This document shows, piece by piece, positions 45,651 through 54,239 of a stretch of 64,000 nucleotides of DNA. Position 1 is the first letter of the stretch; every line of letters begins with the position of its first letter. The position numbers and the translations under genes were made by a program. This stretch comes from Acetatifactor sp. (lineage in GTDB: Bacteria; Bacillota; Clostridia; Lachnospirales; Lachnospiraceae), in NCBI GenBank assembly GCA_024693365.1, contig JAILLF010000031.1, positions 113,917 to 177,916 on the forward strand, read 5' to 3'. The notes beneath the pieces were generated by a model. The model worked only from the letters and a program-made list of their open reading frames with translations, was not told the DNA's origin and did not search any database.

Positions 45651-46952
45651 ATGAAAGATCTGAATCAGTTTACTTGTCCGTGCTGTGGTGCAAAATTGGT
45701 TTATGACGGCGAAAAGGAAATGATGAAATGTCCTTATTGTGAGAATACTTTCTCCATGGAGCAGATTATTGCCGAGGAGAAGGCGAAGGAAGAGATGGCT
45801 GGCGGATCGGACATGAACTGGCAGACTTCCAGTTCTTCCTCCTCCATGATCACGGATGAAGACGGCAAGATCACGGGTTACAGCTGTCCTGATTGCGGCG
45901 CGCAGATGGTGGCTGACGAGAACACGGCAGCTACGGAATGCCCGTACTGCGGCAATTTCTCGATCATTAAGACGTCCTTTGAAGGCATGTATCGTCCGGA
46001 CGTGGTTCTCCCCTTTATTGTTACCAAGGAAAAGGCAAAGAATGCGCTGAACGAGTTCACGAAAGGAAAGGTTCTTTTGCCGGATGCCTTTGTTGACAGA
46101 AACAGGATCGATTCCATCACGGGTCTGTACGTCCCTTTCTGGCTCTATAGCTGTCATGCGGACGGAACGATTTTCTATGAGGGCGTAAAGACGCAGAACT
46201 GGGAAGATGCGCAGTACAAATATGAGAAGAAGGATCATTATCGCATGATCCGCAGCGGCGCAATGGATTTCCAGAGGATTCCGGTGGACGCATCCACGAA
46301 GATGGATGATGCAGTCATGGATTCCATTGAGCCTTTTGACTTGAGCAAGGCAGTGCAATATGACGCGGCATATTTTAGCGGATATCTTGCAGATCGTTAC
46401 GACGTGCAGGAGGTGGACGCAAGGCCCAGGGCAAACGAGCGCGTTGAGAATTCATTCCGCGACAGGCTCCGCCAGGAGGTTTCGGAATATAAGGAGGTCA
46501 AGGCAACTTCCGAAAAGATCAATTTGTCAAATGCCAGGGCGGAATATGCAATGTTGCCCGTCTGGATGATGACGACGGAATATGAGGAAAAGAAATATGT
46601 CTTTGGAATCAACGGTCAGACGGGTAAGCTGGTTGGCGCCCTGCCAATTGACAAGAAGAAGGCCGTGATACAGTTCGTTATCGCGATGGCGATTGCCCTT
46701 GTAGTTGCAAACGTAATCATTGCGATCGGCTTTGAGGGCGGAATCAACATAGTCCGTGAGATCGTAGGAATCCTGATCTCCGGCGTGATCGGAGGCATTC
46801 GCGTTGGAACCTTGGTGAGCGCCATGAATACGGTGCATCAGAAGACTACTGCAAGTGCATATATGGATAAGAATTCCGTAGTACTCGGCAGACGCGAGGA
46901 CAATTTCCTGTACAGCAAGACGGAAAAGCGGGAGAAGCCGAAGCAACAGTAA
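45651..46952 (+). CDS. TFIIB-type zinc-ribbon membrane protein (operon gene 5)
   Basis: Two zinc ribbons: CPCCGAKLVYDGEKEMMKCPYCENTF and CPDCGAQMVADENTAATECPYCG; then VLPFIVTKEKAKNALNEFTKGKVLLPDAF...GLYVPFWLYSC and C-terminal TM segments. Confidence 0.85.
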   Translation: MKDLNQFTCPCCGAKLVYDGEKEMMKCPYCENTFSMEQIIAEEKAKEEMAGGSDMNWQTSSSSSSMITDEDGKITGYSCPDCGAQMVADENTAATECPYCGNFSIIKTSFEGMYRPDVVLPFIVTKEKAKNALNEFTKGKVLLPDAFVDRNRIDSITGLYVPFWLYSCHADGTIFYEGVKTQNWEDAQYKYEKKDHYRMIRSGAMDFQRIPVDASTKMDDAVMDSIEPFDLSKAVQYDAAYFSGYLADRYDVQEVDARPRANERVENSFRDRLRQEVSEYKEVKATSEKINLSNARAEYAMLPVWMMTTEYEEKKYVFGINGQTGKLVGALPIDKKKAVIQFVIAMAIALVVANVIIAIGFEGGINIVREIVGILISGVIGGIRVGTLVSAMNTVHQKTTASAYMDKNSVVLGRREDNFLYSKTEKREKPKQQ

Positions 46953-46964
46953 GAGGATTGGAAA

Positions 46965-47609
46965 ATGAGTGGCAAAAACAAGAAGATTTTAGGGTCCGCG
47001 GTGACGGTCCTTTTGGTGCTCCTTCTGTTGTTTATCCGGTCGCCGTTGTTTGACCGGCTGATCGGAGGTGGGAGCGAATCAGACGTTGTCTCGCTTGAGA
47101 CTGCGGAGCCGGACGTTGTTAACCTCGAAACCATGGAGTCTGATGCTACGCCGGAGGAGTTGGCGAAGGCGGTGACGCCAAGGCCGGAGAAGACGGAAAA
47201 GCCGACACCTGAGCCGGCTGCAGCGGTAAAACCGACGGAGAAACCGACGGCTACGCCAAAACCGGAAAAAACGGCAAAACCAACGGCGACGCCGAAGGCA
47301 ACGGTGACCCCGAAGCCTGAGAATACGGCGACGGCAGAAACGGCATTAAAATTTCGAAGCAAGAAATTGTTAGACCAACATTACGAGAAACACGGAAAAG
47401 ACATGGGATTTGCCAACGCTAAGGATTATGAAGCGGCGGCTGCGGCAGTGGTCGCAAATCCGGACGCGCTCCATAAGATTGAAAAGGAAGACGGGGATGA
47501 CATATACTATTTGGAGGAGACCAACGAATTCGTGGTGGTTTCCACGGACGGATACCTGCGGACGTACTTCCTGCCGGACAGCGGCATAAAATACTATAAT
47601 AAGCAATAA
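46965..47609 (+). CDS. TM-anchored protein with Pro/Thr/Lys linker and toxin-like (BECR-type RNase) C-terminal domain (operon gene 6)
   Basis: N-terminal TM; TPKPEKTAKPTATPK linker; C-term FRSKKLLDQHYEKHGKDMGFANAKDYEAAAAAVVANPDALHKIEKEDGDDIYYLEETNEFVVVSTDGYLRTYFLPDSGIKYYNKQ resembles domains found at C-termini of Rhs/polymorphic toxins. Confidence 0.65.
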   Translation: MSGKNKKILGSAVTVLLVLLLLFIRSPLFDRLIGGGSESDVVSLETAEPDVVNLETMESDATPEELAKAVTPRPEKTEKPTPEPAAAVKPTEKPTATPKPEKTAKPTATPKATVTPKPENTATAETALKFRSKKLLDQHYEKHGKDMGFANAKDYEAAAAAVVANPDALHKIEKEDGDDIYYLEETNEFVVVSTDGYLRTYFLPDSGIKYYNKQ

Positions 47610-47618
47610 AAGAACAAA

Positions 47619-47684
47619 ACGTGTCAAGAGACACGTCCCCATGACACAAAAAAACGTGTCAGGAGACACGTCCCCGTGACACGT
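47619..47684 (+). repeat. Two tandem copies of the GTGTC/GACAC palindromic repeat
   Basis: acgtgtcaagagacacgtccccatgacac (47619-47647) and acgtgtcaggagacacgtccccgtgacacgt (47654-47684) followed by ttttt. Confidence 0.9.
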
Positions 47685-48174
47685 TTTTGTGGTAGAAGTG
47701 GAGTACGATGCGCTCAAGGCGGCGCTTTAGTACGATCTGGATCTCTTCCTTGGGATGGATGGGTTTTACGAGATAGGTTTCGATGCCGGCCTTTTTGGCA
47801 CCCCATACGTCCGTGAAGAGCTGATCGCCGACAAAGAGCGTGGTCTTTGGAGTGGAGCCGAGCTTTTGCATGGCGCGGAGGTAACCGGCCTGGCCTGGCT
47901 TCCCGGCTTTGTAGATATAGGTACTGCCAACGGCGTCGCTGAAGGATTTTACGCGGGGCTCCTTATTGTTGGAGAGAAGGAGCGTTCGAAAACCCAGGGA
48001 ATGAAGGGTGGCAAACAAGGCCTTGGCTCTTTCGTCCGCCGGCGCGCCGTGCGGTACCAGCGTATTGTCAACGTCGTAAATAATGGCCCGCTTGCCGTCC
48101 GCATAGTGGGCAGAATAGTCGATGGAATAAGCCGAATCCACTTCGTGATCCGGATAAAAACGTTCCAAAAACAT
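47659..48174 (-). CDS. YqeG family HAD IIIA-type phosphatase
   Basis: AIIYDVDNTLVPHGAPAD...LLLSNNKEPRVKSFSDAVGSTYIYKAGKPGQAGYLRAM...FVGDQLFTDVWGAKKAGIETYLVKPIHPKEE. C-terminal KNVSRGRVS and the stop codon come from the repeat. Confidence 0.9.
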   Translation of the reverse strand: MFLERFYPDHEVDSAYSIDYSAHYADGKRAIIYDVDNTLVPHGAPADERAKALFATLHSLGFRTLLLSNNKEPRVKSFSDAVGSTYIYKAGKPGQAGYLRAMQKLGSTPKTTLFVGDQLFTDVWGAKKAGIETYLVKPIHPKEEIQIVLKRRLERIVLHFYHKNVSRGRVS

Positions 48175-48285
48175 GGAGAATTCCTCGCTTCTAAAGAAAT
48201 ATTGTAATAATCATAGCAAAAAACAGTTGAAATCGCAAGAACAACGTGTTACAATAAGACTCGCTTATAGCTTAGGAGGTAAAAA

Positions 48286-48525
48286 ATGGGCGCGATCAGA
48301 ATTATCTTATCAATTTTATATATTTTAGTGAGTGTTGCATTGGTTATTTTGGTTTTGATGCAGGAAGGCAAGGCGCAGGGACTTGGTTCCATCAGCGGCG
48401 CGGCAGAGAGCTACTGGGGCAAGAATAAAGGGCGCTCCATGGAAGGCATGCTCGTTAAGATCACAAAGATTTTGGCGGTCTTCTTCCTGGCGTTGACGGT
48501 GGCGTTAAACCTGAACGTGATTTAA
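48286..48525 (+). CDS. secG: Preprotein translocase subunit SecG
   Basis: RIILSILYILVSVALVILVLMQEGKAQGLGSISGAAESYWGKNKGRSMEGMLVKITKILAVFF. Confidence 0.93.
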   Translation: MGAIRIILSILYILVSVALVILVLMQEGKAQGLGSISGAAESYWGKNKGRSMEGMLVKITKILAVFFLALTVALNLNVI

Positions 48526-48531
48526 GATCAT

Positions 48532-48562
48532 GAAAACACTCTTGCAAAAGGGTGTTTTTTTT
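48532..48562 (+). terminator. Terminator between secG and rnr
   Basis: aaaacactc-ttgcaaaa-gggtgtttttttt. Confidence 0.75.
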
Positions 48563-48594
48563 CGCGCTTTTTGTAGAAACATGGAGTTTGTAAA

Positions 48595-50601
48595 GTGAGT
48601 AAAATTAAGAATGGTGAATTGCTTACCGGAAAGTTTACCGCACATTTCAAGGGATTTGGATTTGTTACGGTGGAAGGGTATCCGGAAGATTTTTATATTC
48701 CCGCGGATCAGACGGGAAATGCATTTCATGAAGATACGGTGGAGATCCTTCCAGACGCAGGGGCCAAACGAGGCCAAAGGCGCACGGCGAAGGTTGTCCG
48801 GATTGTGAGTCACGGGATCACGCAGCTGATCGGAACTTTTGATCAGGCGAAAAACACGCATTTTGGATTTGTTATTCCGGATGCCGTAAGATTAAACCAG
48901 GACGTTTTTGTTCCGGGGGAGTTTTCCAAAGGGGCAGTCTCAGGGCATAAGGTTGTCGTCCAGATCACGGATTATGGCAGTCGGAATCCCAACTCGGGCT
49001 TTCGGAGTCCGGAGGGGAGGATCACCGAGATTCTGGGGCACGTAAATGATCCAGGCGTAGATATCTTATCGATTGTACGCGGACTTGACATTCCAATGGA
49101 GTTTGAGGAGGCCGTCCTGAATCAGGCCGCCAGAGTGGCAAAACCGGTCTCCGAAGCGGATTGCATGGGAAGAAGAGACCTGCGGGGATTTCGGATGGTC
49201 ACCATCGACGGCGAGGACGCAAAGGACCTTGATGATGCAGTCAGCATATCTTATGACGGAACGTATTATCATTTGGGCGTACACATTGCGGACGTGTCAA
49301 ATTACGTACAGGAGAATTCCGCACTGGATAAGGAAGCAAAGCGCCGCGGAACCAGCGTATACCTGGTGGACCGCGTGATCCCCATGTTGCCCCACGTGCT
49401 CTGTAATGGCATTTGTTCCCTGAATGCCGGGGAAGACAGGCTGGCACTGAGCTGTCTGATGAAGATTAATGAAAAGGGTGAGATCGTGGACCATGAGATC
49501 ACGGAATCCGTGATCAACGTGGACCAGAGAATGAGTTATGCGGTTGTGAAGGAGCTTCTGGCTGACGAGGGAGCCGTTTTAAGGGAAGAATACCGGAAAT
49601 ATGAATACTTGTTAGGGGATTTCCGGCTGATGGAAAAGCTCGCCGGACTGCTTCGCGCAAGGAGGCGTGAGCGCGGCGGCATTGACTTTGACCTGCCGGA
49701 GTGCCAGATTTTACTGGACGGGTCGGGAATGCCTTCCTACGTCGGACCCTATGACAGAAATGAGGCGACCAGGATTATCGAGGATTTCATGCTTGCAGCG
49801 AACGAAACCGTTGCAGAGCATTTTTACTGGATGGAGGTCCCGTTTGTCTATCGCGTGCACGGAGCACCGGAGGAAGAGCGGTTTGCCAGACTCTCCGGCA
49901 TGATCAGTAACATGGGATATTCCTTAAAGACGACGGACCGCTTTGGAAATAAGGTCGGAAGCGGGGAAATTCATCCAAAGGAGATTCAAAAGCTATTGGA
50001 TAAGATCCAGGGAACGCCGGAGGAAGCCATGATCAGCAGAATGGTTCTGCGAAGCATGCAACAGGCAAAGTACAGTGATTATTGCAGCGGGCATTTTGGA
50101 CTTGCTTGCAAGTATTATTGTCATTTCACTTCGCCAATCCGCAGATATCCGGATCTGCAGATCCATCGCATTATCCGCGACCAGCTCCGCGGGAGGCTGA
50201 CGGAAGAAAAAATGGCGCATTATCGCGAACTTCTGCCCGGCGTTGCAGAGCAATCCTCCAAATTGGAGCGGCGGGCTGACGAGGCGGAGCGCGAGGTGGA
50301 TAAGCTAAAGAAAGTACAATATATGTCGCAGAGGCTGGGAGAAGTCTTTGACGGCGTAATCTCCGGGGTTACCGGATGGGGATTGTACGTGGAACTCTTA
50401 AATACCGTTGAGGGCATGATCCACGTGGCAAAGCTTCCGGGAGATTATTATTTCTTTGAGGAAAAATCAGGTGACATGGTGGGAGAGGCGACGGGAAGAC
50501 GGTTCCAGCTTGGAATGCCCGTGAGGGTGATCGCGGATGCCTGCGACGAAGCGGCCAGGACCATTGATTTTTCGCTGTATGAAGGAGAAGAAAATGAGTA
50601 A
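48595..50601 (+). CDS. rnr: Ribonuclease R
   Basis: GTG start; [16 protein letters not shown]...[10 protein letters not shown]...[17 protein letters not shown]...[21 protein letters not shown]-terminal S1 domain. Confidence 0.95.
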   Translation: MSKIKNGELLTGKFTAHFKGFGFVTVEGYPEDFYIPADQTGNAFHEDTVEILPDAGAKRGQRRTAKVVRIVSHGITQLIGTFDQAKNTHFGFVIPDAVRLNQDVFVPGEFSKGAVSGHKVVVQITDYGSRNPNSGFRSPEGRITEILGHVNDPGVDILSIVRGLDIPMEFEEAVLNQAARVAKPVSEADCMGRRDLRGFRMVTIDGEDAKDLDDAVSISYDGTYYHLGVHIADVSNYVQENSALDKEAKRRGTSVYLVDRVIPMLPHVLCNGICSLNAGEDRLALSCLMKINEKGEIVDHEITESVINVDQRMSYAVVKELLADEGAVLREEYRKYEYLLGDFRLMEKLAGLLRARRRERGGIDFDLPECQILLDGSGMPSYVGPYDRNEATRIIEDFMLAANETVAEHFYWMEVPFVYRVHGAPEEERFARLSGMISNMGYSLKTTDRFGNKVGSGEIHPKEIQKLLDKIQGTPEEAMISRMVLRSMQQAKYSDYCSGHFGLACKYYCHFTSPIRRYPDLQIHRIIRDQLRGRLTEEKMAHYRELLPGVAEQSSKLERRADEAEREVDKLKKVQYMSQRLGEVFDGVISGVTGWGLYVELLNTVEGMIHVAKLPGDYYFFEEKSGDMVGEATGRRFQLGMPVRVIADACDEAARTIDFSLYEGEENE

Positions 50602-51067
50602 GAAAGAGCCTAGAAAACTAATCGCAAATAATAAAAAGGCATATCATGACTACTTTATCGATGAGAAATACGAGGCAGGCATAGCATTGCACGGCACGGA
50701 AGTGAAATCCATGCGCCTTGGAAAGTGCAGCATTAAAGAGAGCTTTATACGCATTGAGAACGGAGAGGTTTACGTTTACGGCATGCACGTAAGCCCTTAT
50801 GAAAAGGGAAATCTGTTCAACAAGGATCCGCTCCGCGTAAAGAAGCTACTTTTGCACCGCGCCGAGATTGACAAATTGATGGGACGCATAAAAGAAAAGG
50901 GGTATACCCTGGTGCCTCTGGAAGTATATTTTAATAACGGCAAAGTAAAGGTTGAGATTGGATTGGCGCGAGGCAAGAAACTATACGATAAGCGCGAGAG
51001 CATTGCCAAGAAGGATCAGCTCCGTGAGGCGGAGAAGGAATTCAAGGTAAAAATGAATGGATATTGA
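50594..51067 (+). CDS. smpB: SsrA-binding protein
   Basis: [62 protein letters not shown]; overlaps the rnr end. Confidence 0.96.
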   Translation: MSKKEPRKLIANNKKAYHDYFIDEKYEAGIALHGTEVKSMRLGKCSIKESFIRIENGEVYVYGMHVSPYEKGNLFNKDPLRVKKLLLHRAEIDKLMGRIKEKGYTLVPLEVYFNNGKVKVEIGLARGKKLYDKRESIAKKDQLREAEKEFKVKMNGY

Positions 51068-51092
51068 CGAAAAGCAGAAAAAAAGTTATACT
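51064..51092 (+). promoter_or_regulatory. Promoter for ssrA
   Basis: TTGACG (51064-51069), 17-nt spacer, TATACT (51087-51092). Confidence 0.6.
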
Positions 51093-51136
51093 AAAATAAG
51101 ATAGAAGAAGTATGCCTATCAAAATTTCATATTCAA

Positions 51137-51516
51137 GGGCTAGTAAAGGTTTCGACAGGGGTCTTGCAGCTGGAGAAGCTATCCGCACGTCATGCGTCAA
51201 ATGACAACCTAAATATAAACGCTGAAGATAATACTCAGTTAGCATTCGCGGCGTAAGCCGTGGATGACGTCGCCCTAGGGCGGCTTGTCCCGCCCATTGC
51301 ACTCACACAGTGGGGCCGGGGCATCATGATTGTGAGAAACGACGCGCGCAAAGCTTTGAACGCGCGGGCGTAACATGAAGCTACCAAGCCTGGCAGATTG
51401 TTCATTTTCTGCCTTGGGAGGGAACGGGGAACTTCGGGTTCCGGAGAAAATGAACTATGATAGTAGAAGGACAGGGAATGGGCTTTTGGACACGGGTTCG
51501 ACTCCCGTCTAGTCCA
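51137..51516 (+). ncRNA. ssrA: tmRNA
   Basis: 5' gggctagtaaaggtttcgacagggg; 3' ggacacgggttcgactcccgtctagtcca; acceptor stem GGGCUAG/CUAGUCC. Internal ORF ends NDNLNINAEDNTQLAFAA* at 51254-51256. Confidence 0.95.
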
Positions 51517-51603
51517 CTGAAGATAAATCCGTGGAGAAAAACCACCATGGATTTATCTTGATGCTATTCACCAAAGATTCAAAAGAAAGTAGGGGAAAAA
51601 AGA

Positions 51604-53562
51604 ATGTTCTGTTTAAATTGTGGAAAAGTTATTCCTGATGGAGCAAAGTTTTGTGCCGCCTGCGGAACGCCGATCCAGGCAGAGGGCGAGAATGCGCCGG
51701 AAGCAATCAAGATTTCCGAGCCCGTTATGCCTGCAGCACCCGTTGCGCCTGTAGCGCCCGTTGCTCCCGAAACACCTGCGGATGCGTATGCAGCGCCTGA
51801 AAGCTATGCGGCACCCGTTGCACCTGTGCAGGAAGCACCTGCGGCGCCCGCGCAGCCTGCGCCCGCTGCACCTTCATGGTCTCCCATTCCTGAGGAGCCT
51901 CAGCAGGGAAAGAAGGGCGGAAAGAGCCTGGGCATCGTGATCGCGGCCGTTGCAGCAATTGTTGTGCTCATTGGCGGCATTGCGTTTATGGCACGTGACA
52001 AGGTTGGTCATGCAATCCATAAGACGTTTGACAAACCCAAGGATTATTACGCATACGTAGAAAAGAAGAATCTGACGGCCCTGACCAATGGCACCGGCGC
52101 GGAGACCGTTACAAAGGTGCTCGATCAGATTAAGAGCGAGAATACGTCAATTACTGAGACGATGCGGATCAGGCTTGGTTCCCGCGGTAAGGATTTTACG
52201 GCTCTTGCAAAGTCTGCAGGCGTAGATCTGTCTTGGCTTGACAGCGTTGGCATTTCCTATACCGGTACCGTGAAGGATACCCAGATGAAGCTGGCTTTTG
52301 CTCCGATTCTGAATGACGTGACTCTTGCAAACGTAATTGCAATGCTCGACATGAAGGAAGGTCAGGCATTCCTGTCCATTCCTGAGCTTTCCGACAAGTT
52401 TGTTGGCGTTTCTTTTGGTGACGCTTACAACTACGAAGAGTTAGCTGAGCAGATGGAACAGATTTACGGCGCTTTTGAAGAGATGGCAAAGGCTTGTCCC
52501 GACGCTGAAGCGGTTGAGAAGCTGACGCTGAAGTATTACCAGATCGTTATGGATCAGGTTGAGGAAATGCAGAAGGATAAGGCTAAGCTGGAGGCAGGCG
52601 ACGTTACGCAGGATTGCACGCAGCTTACCATGGAGTTGAAGTCTAAGGACGTTCAAAAGATCGTCAGCGCCGTAATTAAGGAGCTGAAGAAGGATAAGGA
52701 CGTTAAGAAGATGCTGGAGCAGTTCTGTGAATCCATGAAGGATTACGACGACAGCATGGACAGCGAAGAAGTATACAACCGGTTCCTTGAGGAATTGGAT
52801 GAAGCAGAGGCTCACGTAGAAGAAATTGAGATCGACAAGATTGTTATTGAAGTTTACGTTGACGGAGACGGCAAGATTATTGGAAGATCCATCAACGTCA
52901 AGAAGGATGACGAAAGCGTTACCGTTAAGTATGGCGTTGCACGCAAGGGCGACAAGGTAGGCGTTGAGATTTCCTTTAAGACTCCTGATGAAGATTCTGA
53001 CGTGACCATTATTGGCAACGGTACCGAAAAGAGCAATAAGTTTAATGGCGATTACAAGTTAAAGGTTGCCGGCCAGAACGTTTTGACCGTTGACGTAGAA
53101 GATTATGACGTGAAGGCTGCAGAGAAAGGTGGTTTCTCCGGAAGCATTACCTTTAAGGCAGGCAGCGACGTAAACCTGAAGGAGTTGATCCAGCAGGCTA
53201 TGCGCGGCGGTGAAGATTCTCCCGTATATGCGTTGATTGCAAACTTAGAGCCTCAGATCCGCATCTCCGGAAACATGACGATGGATTCTCATAAGATTTC
53301 TATCTCGGTTTTGGATGCCGGAAGCGATATCATTTCCTTGGAGTTTGAAGGTTCCACTGGTAAGGGTGAGGACGTATCCATGCCTAGTTCCTACATTGCC
53401 ATCTCTGCAGACGGAGAGTATGACGAGCAGGAGCTGAAGGATTACGTAAAGAGCATGAATTATCAGGCCATCCTTGACAACCTCAGGAAGGCTAATCTTC
53501 CTGAAGAGTGGGTTACCATGGCTGAGCAGTACATTAAGCAGGCAATGGATGAAATCGACTAA
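51604..53562 (+). CDS. Zinc-ribbon protein with Ala/Pro-rich linker, TM and large extracytoplasmic domain
   Basis: MFCLNCGKVIPDGAKFCAACGTPI; APVAPVAPVAPETP linker; TM SLGIVIAAVAAIVVLIGGIAFMA. Confidence 0.8.
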   Translation: MFCLNCGKVIPDGAKFCAACGTPIQAEGENAPEAIKISEPVMPAAPVAPVAPVAPETPADAYAAPESYAAPVAPVQEAPAAPAQPAPAAPSWSPIPEEPQQGKKGGKSLGIVIAAVAAIVVLIGGIAFMARDKVGHAIHKTFDKPKDYYAYVEKKNLTALTNGTGAETVTKVLDQIKSENTSITETMRIRLGSRGKDFTALAKSAGVDLSWLDSVGISYTGTVKDTQMKLAFAPILNDVTLANVIAMLDMKEGQAFLSIPELSDKFVGVSFGDAYNYEELAEQMEQIYGAFEEMAKACPDAEAVEKLTLKYYQIVMDQVEEMQKDKAKLEAGDVTQDCTQLTMELKSKDVQKIVSAVIKELKKDKDVKKMLEQFCESMKDYDDSMDSEEVYNRFLEELDEAEAHVEEIEIDKIVIEVYVDGDGKIIGRSINVKKDDESVTVKYGVARKGDKVGVEISFKTPDEDSDVTIIGNGTEKSNKFNGDYKLKVAGQNVLTVDVEDYDVKAAEKGGFSGSITFKAGSDVNLKELIQQAMRGGEDSPVYALIANLEPQIRISGNMTMDSHKISISVLDAGSDIISLEFEGSTGKGEDVSMPSSYIAISADGEYDEQELKDYVKSMNYQAILDNLRKANLPEEWVTMAEQYIKQAMDEID

Positions 53563-53591
53563 TACTGACAGTATAGACTTTAGGATGGAAC

Positions 53592-54239
53592 ATGAAACTT
53601 GAGATCAAAGATCTTAAAAAAAAATATGGCAAGAAGCTGGTGCTTGACGGCATCAGCTTCAGTGCCGATGAAGGCACCTGCGTGGGAATCCTGGGCGGGA
53701 ACGGATGCGGAAAATCAACTCTGTTATCCATTCTTGCCGGAATTGTCCGCGCAGATTCCGGAAGCTTTGAAGTGACGGGCGGGGAAAAGAGCTGCATAGG
53801 TTACGTTCCCCAGGGAACGCCTCTTTTTGAGGAATTGTCCGCAAAGGATAATCTGAAGCTATGGTATGATTCCCAAAGCCTGAAAAAAGAGCTTGAAAGC
53901 GGTGTCCTAAAGCTTCTTGGCGTTAATGAATTCTTGACCGTACCTGTCCGGAAGATGTCTGGCGGCATGAAGAAACGCTTATCGATCGGATGCGCCGTAT
54001 CCGGTTCGCCTAAAATTCTTTTGATGGATGAACCCACGGCTGCCCTTGACATAGCGTGCAAGGAGAACATTTACGAATACATTGAGAATTTCAAGAAAAA
54101 TGGCGGGTTGATTTTATTAGCCACCCATGACGTTCATGAGATCGAGCTGTGTGACAAACGTTACGTGATCAAGGACGGAAAACTAACGGAATGGCAGTAT
54201 GACGGCGACTTGCGAAAGCTCGCTCAGTGGATTAAATGA
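53592..54239 (+). CDS. ABC transporter ATP-binding protein
   Basis: GILGGNGCGKSTLLSILAGIVRADSG...MSGGMKKRLSIGCAVSGSPKILLMDEPTAALD. Confidence 0.93.
   Translation: MKLEIKDLKKKYGKKLVLDGISFSADEGTCVGILGGNGCGKSTLLSILAGIVRADSGSFEVTGGEKSCIGYVPQGTPLFEELSAKDNLKLWYDSQSLKKELESGVLKLLGVNEFLTVPVRKMSGGMKKRLSIGCAVSGSPKILLMDEPTAALDIACKENIYEYIENFKKNGGLILLATHDVHEIELCDKRYVIKDGKLTEWQYDGDLRKLAQWIK

Noticed and set aside
45606-46358. 250-aa minus-strand ORF inside the zinc-ribbon gene
   Set aside because: Shadow of a clear coding sequence on the + strand; no family features.
47145-47335. Thr/Pro/Lys low-complexity region as a DNA repeat array
   Set aside because: Irregular codon-level repetition of a protein linker (TPKP/EKPT), not a precise nucleotide repeat.
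51519-51561. Stem-loop after ssrA as a Rho-independent terminator
   Set aside because: aagataaatccgtgg...ccatggatttatctt forms a good stem but lacks a following T tract, so not called as a terminator.
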